Notes: generated by a model from the letters alone, not told the origin. A DNA stretch of 64,000 nucleotides from Trileptium ribeirensis (GCA_030248225.1 JASANE010028610.1:44494-108493), one strand, 5' to 3'; counted from the stretch's first letter, positions 13,401-28,400 are shown. Numbers and translations are program-made.

Positions 13401-16400
13401 TGGGACAAAATCTTTGTTTTCGTTGAGCCCAAATTTTTTATGAAATACTAAATATGGATCTGTGATTTCAATTTATTGTGTAAACGGTACGCCGCTTGTT
13501 ATGTCAACGACGTTATGTAAAACTAAAATATAACCATGATAGCATAAATATATAAACATAGCGTAAATATAGCATAAACATAGCATACAAGATGGAACCT
13601 TGTCCAGAAAGTGTAGCACGAGCAATAAAAGTTAAAATAGGTAGTCACCGTACCATAAAGCGTAAAAAAATTGTGAGACAAATGGAGTGCAGACCATCTT
13701 ATTGTCGATATTACAAGACCAGATCTACGCCTTGCCTCAAGCTTATCTCACGTAGCTCGCAGGTTACCTTAAGTCGTGAAACTGCTGTCTCACGTTCCAA
13801 AGCCGAGCACTTTTAACTGATGAATAATACAACGTCACTCTTGGCTGCCACTCGCTAGCGCGTAAACCGACACATTTGTCTGAGCGTAAAACACGAAGCG
13901 AAGTGCTGATGAGTTTGTCGTGAGGCGTGTGTTTAAGCGCGCGTTGTTATTCGCTTGCTTTGCGAGCTTCTTCAAGGATCCTAGCAACTACTAAAGAGCT
14001 AAATTCAAGATTCGTGGTATCATTACTTCGCTAATTTTTCCGGAAAGGAGTTTTTTCTTTTAATTTCCGCGGGAACTGGAAAGCTTAAGATATACATATA
14101 TGAAATATAGAAATTGAAATGTTTGAAATTCCCAAGGCAATTTGTTTTTAATGGGTAACTAGTGCACATATCATATGGCGGATGGAAGTATATGCAAATT
14201 TGGCTTGCTCTCTAGAATATTCGTGTATCGATGCAAACTGTATATCCCATGTATACAAATCAGTTAATTTGACTGTAGCAGTTCAACAAGTGCTGTTTTC
14301 GAAGAAAACTGGGTTCGTGAACAAATGGTATCAATGTGTTTGTTAACACGAATTTCAAAATCTCCTTGTTGGGATTTATACATACATATATACGTGCTAT
14401 AAAATATGCTTAATGCACATTAAAACCCATTTGACGAACGAACATTAAAACTTGCCGACGAACTTTGAAAGCTCCCTCCCCCACCCCCACAAATTTTAAA
14501 GTAACGTAACTCCAGATTTTGTTAGGGTAGAACACTATGACAATCATGGTCACGTTGACTGCTTTTTAATGAAGGATACATTTGAAAGCAGCCTGCTGAC
14601 TTAAGTAATGTCTTTGCGACTAACGCATCGCAAATTTAATGGTTTGGTTCCACCAGTATATATTCCTGTTGATTATTGGGTTTTAGTAATAGGCCGAACT
14701 ATCGCCCTAGTTTTAGGAAGAATGGGCAAATTTTTTGTATCAGCTCTGGGGTAACTGATACGCTTGGCATCGAAAAAGAACCAACATTTGCTCAACTTTT
14801 GAAGTAAAATTCGGCCCTAAACTGCGATATCAATATATGTAGGAAAAAACTAAAAACACTACAGAGTGTCCCATGTGTAATGCCCCAGGAATAAAGTGGC
14901 CTAGCACGCCAAATACTAAACATGTCTAAAAGTGTTTTGGTATGCACCTAGTCTCATATCACCTTGCATGATAATTTAGGCCCGCGATGTCGTGCGTCCA
15001 TCGTCAGGACTCTCTGGGCTACGAGGCTTTGACCGGCGGTACACCGAAATATAATTGGGGATGTGTACTGGAGCCAACGTTATTGGCTCTCTATCTGGCA
15101 GCGATGCTCGAATTCGTTAGCCAAAAGACAGACAAAGGAATCTAGCTTCGCACTCATCTTGATGGAGGCCTGTTCAATCTTGCCAGACTTAAGGCCTCCA
15201 CTAAAACCACTTCTATTTGTGTAAGGCAATTGCTCTACGCTGATGACTCAGCGCTCGTGGCTTCGAACCTGTCCGACATACAAGAGATAGTGAAAGCCTT
15301 TAGTGATGCAGCAGCTAGTTTCGGGCTTCGCATCAACACTGCCAAAACGGAACTACTATATCAACCGCCACCGTCTCCAATGCTTGGAACGAAGCTGGCG
15401 GTATCCGTCAATGGCCAAAACCTGACAAATGTTCACTCCTATATCTATCTGGGTAGCTCTGTTTCCAGCGACAACTCAATAGATGCAGAGATAAACAGAA
15501 GAATTCAATCAGCCTGTAAAGCCTTCGGCACTTTCAAAGATCGGCTGTGGTCCAGGCATGACATAAAACTGCAGGGTCTTTTCTTTTAGCCCCCCCCAGC
15601 CCGAATTTGGTCAATTTTGAAGATACAGAGCTGATTTTGGTATCAATAGAGTCAGCTCGATAAGGCGGTTCAGAAAATACCCATTTTACCAACATCCTTG
15701 AAAAATTTTTTTCGAATTTTTGAGGTCCCAATGGTCCCCCCTTGGGAACCCAAAATTTTTTCTTTGGAATATGGTTATGTTGGGTACCATTCGAATCAGT
15801 TTGATTAGAGAAATCTACTGGTGTGTATTTTATTGAAATCTACGCCACCGTTAGAAAGTTATGAAGGACCCAAGTAACCCTGAAGGGCGGAAATAAAATG
15901 CAGGCCATGCCTTTCTCGATATACTAAGCCTAAGCCTTAGTCTTAGCCTAAGCTAAGATCCCTATATGAGCCATGTACTAAGCCTAAGCCTAAGTCGGGG
16001 GGCTGCCGCCCCCCGAACCCCCGCTCTAAGCTGTTCTTTTTTCTACCGTTATAACATAGCCCCTCAGGGTTAATTGGGTCTCTCATAACTTTCTAACGGT
16101 GTAGTAGATTTCTCTCATCAAGCCGATTCGAATGGTACCCAACATGACCATATTCTGAAGGAAAAAATTTTTGGGTTCCCAAGGGGACCATTGGGACCTC
16201 AAAAATCAAAAAAAAATTTTCAGGGATGTTGGTAAAATGGGTATTTTCTGAACCGCCTTATCGAGCTGAATCTATGGACACCAAAATCAGCTCTGTATCT
16301 TCAAAATTGACCAAATTCGGGCTGGGGGGGCTAAAAGAAAAGACCCAAACTGCATACCAAAATTAAAGTGTACAATGCTGCAGTTCTGCCATGTTTGCTA

Positions 16401-19400
16401 TACGCAACAGAGACGCTAGTCCTCCACCGGAAGTTTGTCATTCAACTCCGCCATCTTCGCCAGATTATGAACATCACGGGGCAAGACAAAATACCAGATC
16501 TCGCTATCCTCCAACGCGCAGGCGTGGCAAGCGTTGAAGCACACATTACCGCAGCACAACTCAGGTGGGCTGGTCACATCTCACGAATGCCAGAAGATCG
16601 CCTACCCAAAAAAGTGTTGTTCAGCGAGCTTGAACACGGAAAGCGAAAATATGGTTTACAGAGGCTGAGGTTCAAAAACACACTAAAGAGGAACATGGTC
16701 GATGCGAACATAAATCCAAGCACATGGGAACAGCAGGGTGTCTGACAGAGCAGGTTGGCGTAACTCACTACACCAAGCCAAAAAGATAGTCGAAGCAAAA
16801 AGACAATCTGCATCGCAGGCTGCACACGGCAGGCGTCATACAGTTCCAGTCTCAGGCGAATTCAGTTGTGACTATTGCGATCGCCGATGTCGTTCTAGAG
16901 CCGGGCTTACTGCTCACAGACGAGCATGCAGACGCTGACTTTCACTACTCCCTTAAAAAATCATCTTCGACAACGAAGGATTACCGACACTCTCATGTAT
17001 AACTTAAGTTATTGATGAATGACACCCTAAGTGGGAATATGGGCGCCTCCAAGATCAATGAATTCTTCCAGTCGAAAACGCACATTTCAGCAGAGCCTTC
17101 GAATAATGTGAGGCGTCAGAATGGACAGGTACTCCGATATAGCCTCTTTCAGGCATAGCAGGGTTCGTGGTTTGCGTTTGTATACGTTTTTCTTCAATAC
17201 TCGCACAGAAAAAAGTCTGAAGGGTTTAGGCCAGGAGAAGGTGCAGGCCATTCGCCAGGGCCTCGGCGCGCCAAACAACGGTCAGGGAAGGTTTCATCCA
17301 ACCAACGGCGCACAGCCATCGCAAAATGAGGAGGCGCGCCATCCTACATAAAGTAAAGGCTGTCAATATTTGGTAACTGTTGAATATTGGGAAAAATTTC
17401 ATTTCGTAGCATCGTTAAATAGTTGTCTGTACCATCGAAAAAGCACGGCAAGAAATCCGCCAGACCACACGCCGACCAGGGGTATTGATATGGTGTTCGA
17501 TAGTGTTATGAGGGTTTTCTGCATGCCAAGAAAGACAAGCCAACTGAATACAGTCTTACTGCAGTTATTCGATCAGCCAAATTAAGTCGAATGTCAGATA
17601 TATTGTTATACGTAGATGGTTATTATATGTTCGGTAAAAAATCCTGAAAGTATGAGGGTTGCAAGTGTAAGCAACAATTTGAAGTTGGAGCGTTACTTAT
17701 GGGACACCCTATTGATAAAGTCTTCAGCTATCTTATGATATTAATGGTTGAAGATTTCTCCTGTGAAAGTTTGCGCAGATGATAGACAAAATCGAAAATA
17801 GACTTTGTAACAGATTTGAGCTTTGAATAATGATTGTTTACTTCTGCTCATGACGAAAGCTCTAACAGTAAACGCATAAACACGGTCACGCGCAACCTCA
17901 ATCGAATTACACTAAAAGTAGTTATTAATTGCAGCAGAAAATTGGTTGAGCCGTTCGAGAGCTATTATTTACACATGTTGCAACAAGCATATATTTGCAT
18001 CTTGTATAGCGTTAAATTGCTAAAAATTATAGGAATATATTGTTAGAAATAACCCGAGGTCAAGTTTAATAATCTAGTTGAACATTGTGATGCATCCGAC
18101 CAACCGGTACGGCCTGGTGTTGCTGAGGCATGTTTTAAACGCAAAGTATATATCTCTAAGTATTTGCATTAGTTATTTGATCTTGAATGACACAAGGTCC
18201 GACTGACTCACAAGGCCTGACGATTAGTTGAGATTGGGTATACAATATTTGATCTGCTGGGGACATATATATGAGTTTTGGAATCTCGAAGCTTCTAGCA
18301 CTGTGCAACTAATTTTTCAACGTGATAACTGGCCATGTATGTTTTACTTGAAGCACGTTTCACTGCGACATAAATTCCTATAAAGCGTTTCGAATATATA
18401 TGGCAACCTAGATATACTACTTGGCCTTTTAGTGGCATGTCAAATCGGGCCAAGGTAAATCGGCGGGGCGTAAGTGTAATGCATGCCATCCCGTTCTCGA
18501 TATAATAAGCCTTAGGTTAGGTCCTTGTATGACATACACACTAACCATAAGTCGAGAGACTGCCGTCCCCTAACTCCCTTCATTAAGCAGTTCCTTTTCC
18601 AATGCTATAACGTTAGTACCTCAATGTTATCTGGGTTTCAACGCGCAACAAACCTAATTTACCATGGCGGTGGCAACTTATTTTTTACGCAATTTTTAAA
18701 AGTAACAAACGAAAAACCGTGTAAACAAAACCAAACGGCCACATCTAGGTTGAACACAGGGCATTCAAGTTCGTAGTGCTATACACTGACCAATTACATC
18801 ATATTTACGTAGGTATGTACCGCAGTGCGTTGCAAGCAGTATGATGGACACTGCATCACTCCTAAACTGTTTTCGAATGTTGCTGATATATGCTCATGAA
18901 AATAACTTCAAGCGACAAGTGCCTATCTCATCAGCCGTGGTGCGTACACTGCAAAAACGTTGAATCAAATGTTGACTACTGAGTCAGTCCTTTTTAACAC
19001 TAAGCTTGAGACAACCTTGACTTAATTTGAGCCAAGATTTGACTGAATTTGAGTCAAGTTGACTCATTAGTAGGTCTTTTTTAACCCTAACCTTAAGATA
19101 AACTGACTGAATTTGAGTCAAAGTTTCACTCAATTTGAGTTAAGGATGACTCAAAAAAGCTTTTCGCAACTTAAGTCAAAGTTTAACTCAAGCGTTTGGG
19201 TTTAAAAAGAACCGACTCAACACTAAAAATTTAATTCAATGTTTTTGCAACATTAATTTTTCGTTATAACTATACATAAACGTAGCTAGACGCACAAATT
19301 TTTCGGAAATAGCTGTTGTACAACGGTTATAGGTGGAATAATTGGTGTAATATATTTACTTAGTTTATAGTACTAACAGTTAAAATTATATACTGCGACT

Positions 19401-22400
19401 GCAAGAATGCACTCATGGAGTGCTACATCTATTCACGCACAGAAACAAAACAGCAAATAGCATGAATAGCAGCTAGAATTACATTATATCCAGTGTCACT
19501 TTTAGCCACGCCGCTCAACCATTTAACGAAAGTATCAGGTGGTCTTATAGATGATTAATGTTTGTAATTACCTAAGGTCGCAGTTAAATGGTATATATTA
19601 TTATATATAATAAATGTTCAGCTTGCTGTAAGCGAATCACACATTTTTATATAAAATTACTACGAATCTACCTCATTTCTTGGCTACTATCTTGGAGATG
19701 CTAGATGCTGGGCATTTCATTAAACCTAATGGCAAACTTCATGGTACATGTGTTTTGAAATGGTGACAAAAATGTTTATTATTGTTCAGCGAGAAATTAA
19801 AAAGTACAATATAAATCCCAAACCAGTCTTAGCGTGTATGTATTTGCTTGTGTGATCACGTTCTATATATCCAAGGAAACCACAGTATAAACTTACATGT
19901 TCTGTCTCGGAAATCCTAAGCTTGAGATTGTTGATCTCGTTGTGAATTTGAGTATTTGGTCCACCGACTGAACGATACTTAGCAGCAGCAAAACTTTCAC
20001 CTTTGGTTAAAAGTAGGTCGCGTTTTGATATTGTTCGTTCCATTTCCTGCACAAGTATATATATTTTAACTATAAACCGAATTGATTCTTTGAGCCATTT
20101 GTTATACACAAGGTGTATACTGTAATTCCGAATGCATTCATTTTAAAGCTAAAATCTTTGATGAACGAAATCGCACACGAAACGCATCCATATTAGGTTA
20201 TTCATATGCACATAACAGTCTTTCTTATTATCATGCAGAGTTTAATATTTTCAGAAAATAATAATGTATGCTTTGTGGCCAATTTGTCACGGTTAGCCCA
20301 TGTCTCCATTTATATTGCATATAAAATTGTTTTGGATGCGATTTCTGGCCATGGTATTTCAGTTGGACGTAGGGAGAAAACAATATATGTTTTTCGTCGT
20401 TTGAAGACGACAGTTTATTCATTACTACCGTTGCTACTTATGCCAAAGCAATTTTAAATAATCCACTTGTTGTCAAAGTGTGCCCTGGAATGTGCCAATT
20501 ACGTTTTACACCGGCACTTCCAGCAGGTTGCAGTGTTTTAACTCCGGCTGTCTGTACATATTTTAATGACACTCACTGATTGAGTCACCCTACGTGCCAA
20601 CTACCTATATATTTGATTCGTTCGCCGTCCGCCCTCGATTAAATGTTATTTTCGTTTTTGGTTTGGTATAATTTTTCATCCCAAATGTTAAAATGATCAA
20701 TAATTTTTGTTAATGCGGGGTTAACAGTGTGGTAAATATAAAATTGGTTTATACGCACTAATTTAGCTTTCTTATAGGTTGTATATAATTCCGTTTTGCT
20801 TGAAAATGGTGGGAAACGGAAGAATAAGACGTTCCCAAATTAAGACAAATTTGAAATTGCTTCTAACAGGTAGTGCATTTATCAGTGTTGCACTGTGTTC
20901 ACACAATTTATTTTGCAATAGATGTATCTTTACTGTCTTAAATGTGTTGTTTGTGTTTTGAATTTTTGGATTTTCGAAAGTATAATATTAAAAAAATATG
21001 GTCATTCTTTATTGAGTAGAGTTTCTTCTAAAATCAATAAGTTGTGAGAGATTTTTTCGACTGTAGGACGCACAACTATTCGCTAGATTAATGTATATTT
21101 AGAAGTTTTATATTCGATTATCAGTTTTGCACGTGGCATTATGTTTGCACTGCTCTAATAATTTCATACCCAAATTCTCACAAAGTGCATGCGAATTGGA
21201 AACTTCGATTGTGATCATTTGATGTCCCCTACACGTTTGGTTATAATGCTAGTTTAAGGCATTGGTATCAAAAAATTGGCGACGATAATCAGATAATTAA
21301 TAGCTACAACTTTACTTCTATACATTTTTATCAAAGTAGCTGTTATTAGATATTATTACAAGGTACTGGAGCTATGAGCTACAGCTTTAGAAACACGAAA
21401 TTTTCAAAATTTTTACAAAATAAATTTCCAGAACAATGGGGTTACAATAATTGATGTTATTTAATGTTTTGTGGTGAACGATGGGCTTTATAACTTTGTT
21501 TAATTCGTCAAACACATTGTTTCGAAACCATATCGAATATATCGGTAACTCTATGGGTCGCTGCAAAAGATTTAAATTACAAAATGTTACAAAAATAGTA
21601 AATATAATAAAAATAGTAAAATTTTGCCACATTGTGTGCAGAGGACTACAGATTGTGCAAATAGCACAGCCACTAATGACTTATAACGCAAAAATTGACA
21701 CCTCGGATGATTTTTTATAAAGGTAGTGACAGGTAAATTTAGAACTTTTCCCCATTTTTCTGACTAGAGGAAAAAGAAATCATAGATGTCCAAGGTACGA
21801 GGGCTGATTAGGGGTAGATGATTCAGATGTGCTGAGATACGAGAAGACAAAGATCAGCTGGAGGTCACAATAAATTTTTTCAATTCTTCCTCATAGCATT
21901 CCTTATTTCCCCCAATATTATATATTCATAATTTTAAATCTGGCTTATGAATCGCTGGAAATAACGCGCGTCTTGACTGCGCTGGGAAATACGGAAACAA
22001 AGAAGTTCGAACCTTAGGGGTGTAACCCTTTAGCCACTATAAGCACCTATAAACTATAGGATACTACCATTTTGATATCCCCGGAAAGTGGCTGCAGCAA
22101 TGATAGTACTATATTGTCGGAGTACTATTGTTGTTCTGGAGATTTTGAAAAGAGCAATAGTTACTCAGCGCAGGCTAGCCGCGCTCACCTTGTTACCCCG
22201 CGTTGCGCAAAAGACCAGTAGCAACGTTTATTCAACACCTAGTGCATTTATAATAATTGTAAATTATAGTCAAGCAGAAATTATTCTCTTTATCGTTAGC
22301 AAGCGGGATTCGGAGACTAAACGCAGAATTGAATCTTCTTGCGAGAATATATGCAGTTTTGTCTATTTTCGTTCTTATTGTATTTTCTTCAATCTGTAAT

Positions 22401-25400
22401 ATGTGCATATACTTCCAGAGTTGTGTAATATAACGTTAAAAAGCATTGTATATTATACTGCTTGGAACTAATGTATCATAATTGTATGTATACAACCTCA
22501 TGGGTGCGACACGGGGATTATCTCCCCTGAGGCTCAGGTCGGGTACCGTGGATCCCCTGGGAGGTAGCTTCATCCCCGAGTTTCCGCATTCCTCTGCCGA
22601 ATGAGCGCCGAAATTTTCGGCGAAAAATGGCAAAACTTATGGCAAAATTGGTAAAATGACATTTAAAAGATTTGTATCAGTATCAAATGATTTGTGAATT
22701 AGAGTTTCAAAAAATTTCAAAAATTTATTTGCCCGTGATCATGTTCTCCTCCTTCCCGCCGTGGGCATGGTCCCCTGGCGATGACTTCCCCGTCCCCCAT
22801 CGCACCCGTTGTCCCTCGGGACGTCGGATTTCGCCTATGTATGATATACATCATTTCAAACCTTGATCAACCGATCTTGCTGTTTGAGTTGTTGAGAATG
22901 CTTCATTTGTAAGCGATGCACTCGTGCTTTTGCTCGTTCTAATTCTTCTTTTGAAATATGGCTGTCGTCCACGCTATTGAGATTTTTTGCTTCTTCGATT
23001 TTTGTTGCCCAGGTTTCCGTTTCAGCGCTGAATGTAAATAATAAGATATGAATTTATTTGCTGATATCTAACTACATATAGCGACGTCGGCACTCCAAAA
23101 ACCTCAAATGAATGCTGCCTTCCAGGACATTTTTCCTGCAGTCAAACCTCAATCATAACTTCTTTACGTCCTATGCCGATCCATAATGCGGGACCAGATT
23201 TGTAGTTCGTTTTGAAACCCACTAGCGCCTCAAGAAGATGTTCAACCATGCAGTCTGGTGTAGTTTTCGGCTGAATTTGATATGTTGTTATTTTTAGATT
23301 TTGATATAAACCAATAGTTTGTGTTATAATATTCTTATGCATGCATGCTAGTTGTTCGTTCCTAAAGTTACACTGCAACATAAACAAAACAAAATTGTTA
23401 GCAAAAATTTTACAATGAAGTTTTTAAGCTTAAACTGGAACAAGTTCTGCTGTAGCAAAGTATTCTTTGGATATGACTGATAGAAAACTATGTGTTATGT
23501 TTCTTAAGAGAAATTACTAGGAGTTTAACCTTGTTGGTTCTTTGAATTAAAAACATATGGTGTTCGTGTGGCTCTACAAAATTATAATATATGAAAGTGT
23601 CAAAAAGGGTTATAATATGCAATCACAAATAAACTTAAGATTTATATAAAAACAACAAAAACTTAAAGCCGGAGTTACCAATAGGACTCGAACAAACGTT
23701 TGGCTTGCATTTACGCGCTTAACCCACTCGATCATACTAAATCTTCGAACGAAACAATGCAGGCGCAGGTTATTGCTGACCTATTGAACGAGGTGACATT
23801 GAAAGCAACACGCGAAACCAATATTTACAGAAATCGACGTTAAAATTAGTATTACATGAGTAATGACTTAGCTTATGTGTAATTTGCATATGTACGTCAA
23901 ATATGCAGTTTAGGCATATGAGGATTCTATAAATATCGGCGCACTTCAGTCTCTCAATTCAGATCACTTCAGTTTGTTTTTCAGCCTTACATGTGGCTTT
24001 ATCCGATCAGCAATTCCACTGCATCGCGCTACCATTCATCGCGAGCAACGACTGAAAACGTCTGATCACAATCAAATTTGAATATTCGGTACACTACTGT
24101 TGTGTGTACCACCAGACCGGTTAAATGAAACTCTCGATCCAGCAAGCGAGTAAAAACGCGATATTTCGCACGATGGCAAATCAGGACTAAAGGCCAAAGA
24201 GAACTACGAAGCAAATAATAATTTTAACACACTTTTTCGTCCAATTCGCTTTTTTCGGTCTGCCTAGACAGTCAACTGGTAGATGTTTAAGCTGCTGACG
24301 CCAACCTTTATTAACTCGACCAATGGCAAGATGGATCAATACCAACAACAGGGCGTTTTCACACAGTCCATATCGACATCATTGCACCGTTCCCACCATC
24401 TGACGACAAGCGTTATCTGGTAGACATCGGCATTCTGCGAGTGCTCATATCCGACCGTGGCGCACAATTCAATTCAGCGTTGTGGTCGTCACTCGAGAAG
24501 GAAGTATTGAACGGCGGAGAACAGCTTGTCAACATGTCAAACACTTCCAAGCTTGTCAAGACAATATATAGTTCATATTTTGTTATTTTGAAGGAACCCT
24601 ACTTTTAGACATCGCGATGTCGTGATCCAGCTATGCAGTTACCAATAATTCTCATAATGGCACGAATGTGCTGTATCAGGTTAGAATAAGGTGATGTTAT
24701 TGTGAGAAATAGGTGACGTTCGGGTTGATATGTTTAATGCATATAATTATATCTTGAAATAACCAGCATGATACTACACGCTGATTTTTATATCGCATTG
24801 CAAAAAATTTTACACGGCACATACTCCATTATATACATTATCTTAGGTTCCCAGTATAAGTTTATATCGATCTTACTCTAACTCGGAAATTTTTTCAACC
24901 ATTCGATCACGTTCATTGCCAACTGATATTAACCGCTCTTCTAATTCAACGCACTCCAACTCGGCATCCTAAAATCAGAGCAATACTATCCAGATAGTTG
25001 AGATTTTTGGTCCTATTGATACATTCATCATAGCCTCAAAATGGCAGTACCAAATGTTATGTTTGACTCAGACAACTGGTACCGTTTGAACTGGAATGGA
25101 ATCCAAATCGTAACTTCTATATTCACAAGAGACATCCTATTGTGTCTTCAAATATCGCAGTGTGGTTAGAATAGTCTGCTAATGCCAAAATACATATTAA
25201 TAAATTAAATTATATTTTTGAGCAGAGCGAGGCGAAGCCGAGCGAAGCGTTTTTATTTTCTGTCTGGGATTAAAAAGGTCGATGCCCGTCCGTTCGTTAG
25301 TTCGTTCGTTCAGTCCGACGGATCTCAAGAACCACTGAACCGATTTTAAAAAACTTTTTTGTTTGAAAGCGTACCATGTCAGAGTGTGCACCTGATATTT

Positions 25401-28400
25401 GGGATTAAAAAATTTTGAGTGCTTAATTAGTAATTAGCTAATTAGTTAAGATTATGCAGCTAAAATAAAGAATATTGCAATATTTGTGTTTTTTATTGAA
25501 ATAGAATCGTTTCGACCAAACCATTATAGGGTTTTTTGGGTCGAAGAATTCAAATATAATATTTTTACCAATGATAAAACCCTATGCCTATGCAATGTAG
25601 TTATTTGAAGAACATAAAATTGAGTACATTCGTAATGCCACAGCCCAAGTTCCGCTCACAAATGAAGTTCCACTACCGACTAGTCTGTACTTCTGGTTTT
25701 GTAAATAGAAATTCTCCCAGTGTAGTGAGAATAGTCTGCTAAATGTTAAAATACTTATTAATAAATTAAATTATATTTTCTGAGCTTCAGGTTTTCTAGA
25801 TAGATGATGGAATTAATACTGTGGAGAACAAAGATTCACTGAACTGAAAATAGGTAGCTTAAATTTCACACAAATTTGCATATCGTTACTAATGAAAATA
25901 TTTAAGACGCCGCTTGGCAAGATTTACTGGTCAGTTCAGTTTAGTCTAGCTTGTCACATTCTGTAAGGCTTTATGACCGCTGTCAAGCAATATATGAATA
26001 TTAGTCGTGTTATTTTTTGTTAAATTTGGTTTGTGAGCTTATTTATTCGTTCAAACAGTTCTCTACCATACATAACGGCAGAACAAAGTGGCAACAAGTC
26101 CGCATTACTTAATCTTTTCGAAATGTGTTTTTAGATAAACTGTTATATACATATATCAATACACAAAGTAGTGCGCACGACAAAGCCTAAACAAACTACA
26201 GCTACACTTCAACTGCAGGAAGAAATGTTTTAGTTGATATTCATACATGCTCAAAGACAGAGGCTCGAACCATCCTTGGTGGACGCCGATCCCCTCGCAG
26301 GAAGGTAGCCCGATCCCGCCTCCTCTGAGGCTGCGCACTCTTTCTGAGCCTACACACACCCACCTCACAGAAAACGGGCAAAAATTGGCAGAAATTGTAG
26401 GCAAATTGGCACAATCGGTGAAGAATTGCCGGAAAAGTGCAGAAAATTGGCAAAAATCTGGGAAAATTAACAAAAATGAAAAATACTTTCGATCCCTAAT
26501 AAATTTCAAAAATTTTTTGCCTGCCAGACGACCCCACCCCGAAGCATACCTACCCCTTCCCCTACGAATCGCCTGCTATGCCTCCCCCGACCCCCACCCC
26601 CGAAGCGTCCGCTATCGCCTAGGTAGGACATCGGACATCGTAGACCTATGATTGATATTGATCGGTTACGATTGATCCCATGGCGCTACCTTTGTATCTA
26701 CAATTGTTAACCCAATGTATAGGTATTCGCTGAATATACTTATAATTCGCATTTATTGCCTTTGATTGAGCGACAGCTGTGATTGCACTAACTCCAATTT
26801 GGATGCGCTCAATATTGGACTGCCGTTTATTCACGTTAGTGAATTAGACAATGCACCGCAAATTTGGTAAAAACCTTTTTATGGTGGTCAATTCAATTGA
26901 GTGCTACCTTTGGTATATATTCTGGTGATCAAGGCTTCGCCTTTATCTCAGCAGGAAACATGTGACTATACTGTGTTTGCTTGTTGTCATCAGCGTAGAT
27001 TAACAGAGTTGTATTCGCTTGTCTGGTCAACGTCTGACAGCAGATTAAACATATATTCATACACTGACATGTAGGTACTCTTTAGTTATAAAGAAACTGA
27101 TAAGCCATTTTGGTTAATGGAAGTGTTACCAAGGAGTTACTTTATATAGTAAACCTTCCTTATATTTTCGTGTGCTTCAATTAATTTAAGTTTGTTCTTC
27201 GTAGCCTTCGGAAAGGTCTACAACACTCATCATGTATCATATCTGCTAGTCTCAGGCGGCAGTACTGGGGCAGCAAGGCTATTCCAAGAATGTCGACGGA
27301 TATTTTGTGTAAAATGTAACTGTAAGGCTATATCATAGCCAGTACGTATAGTCGTCGACAGTGTCCATCGAGACACTACATCATACACACTCAATGTCCA
27401 AAGTCCCGAGATAACCGGCTCTTCGGCGAGGGGGCTCTTTCGGCGCATATAAGTACCACACATGGTGGTGATAGCAAAATGAGGGGGTCGCGGCACCTGT
27501 CGGAAGCGAACTTGGTGCAGCGTCGAGGAAGGGGTCCTACGCCTCAACGGGATAATTCCACTATCTACCCTAGTGTAGAATCTGTGTTCCCACAGTGAAT
27601 TGCTTACCTTTATGCATAAAACAGTAGCTTAATCGTCGTTCTTGTATGTATATTTTTTACTTTGTTCAAAAAGATTGCTCTGTCCATGTCCTCGGTTTAA
27701 TCAGTTTCGTTTCAACTATATTTATTAAGCTAAGGTAATTTCGTGGTTTCGACTTGAGACTGATTACAACATTAGCATTAAAAATCATACATGTCCATAG
27801 AGGGAGCGGGGATTCTCCCAAAAGCGTGGGACTACCCGTTCCCCTGGTAGGTCGCTCGATCCACTCTCACATGGCGTTTCTAACCTATAACCGGTACTGT
27901 AACCGCCGCTCCCAAACCCCACTCCCGCCTACCGATTGATAACCCTATTAGGCCGAAGACCCACCCTCTACCCCCGAAGGCCCGCCGACACCCCTCCCTC
28001 AGACCTTGGCCTTGAGCACGTCTGATGTGGTGTCACTTTCTTGATACGCTTAAGTAGCTTTTTCGCGTTATGAACTATGAAATTAGCTGACATCAGACTT
28101 AACGGCGACGTGTACTTAAGGTTGCTACTGCTAATATCATGCTGCACGCGAAATTTCGTATAACAATATCTAGCGATGATATTCAATACAGCCATTCTAT
28201 TAATATGCCCAGGTATAACAGATGTTAACAGGCCAGCTTCTCTGTGCCCTTAGCCAATATTTGCTCAAGGATAGTGAATCAATCACCACTTGGTATAGGA
28301 TTCTTCGACTCAATAGGTCACACGGTTCAGACATGGTTATTATTTGTTGCAGCAGGCTGAACTTTAAACTATTTGGATACGATCTGTGAACAAATGATGT

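Larger units (their letters stand above)
14864..17712. mobile_element. Mariner/Tc1-like element carrying nested insertions
   Basis: The left end at about 14864 reads AGAGTGTCCCATGTGTAATGC. The right end at about 17712, read inward on the minus strand, gives AGGGTGTCCCATAAGTAACGC, so the two form a diverged inverted pair next to TA dinucleotides. Between them lie a LINE fragment, itself containing a foldback MITE, and a minus-strand Tc1/mariner-type transposase fragment. Reading the whole as one element with a LINE nested inside is an inference; two separate relics are possible. Confidence 0.5.

Noticed and set aside
13905..13935. CTGATGAG resembling a hammerhead ribozyme core (also near 1478 and, on the minus strand, 18920)
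   Set aside because: The required GAAA after stem II and a pairing stem are absent at all three sites.
23673..23748. Functional tRNA gene
   Set aside because: A- and B-boxes are present but acceptor and anticodon stems do not form; treated as a SINE head.
26247..26651. 134-codon plus-strand frame
   Set aside because: It follows the GC-rich arms and GGCAAA core of repeat family B; Pro/His/Arg low complexity, not protein-like.
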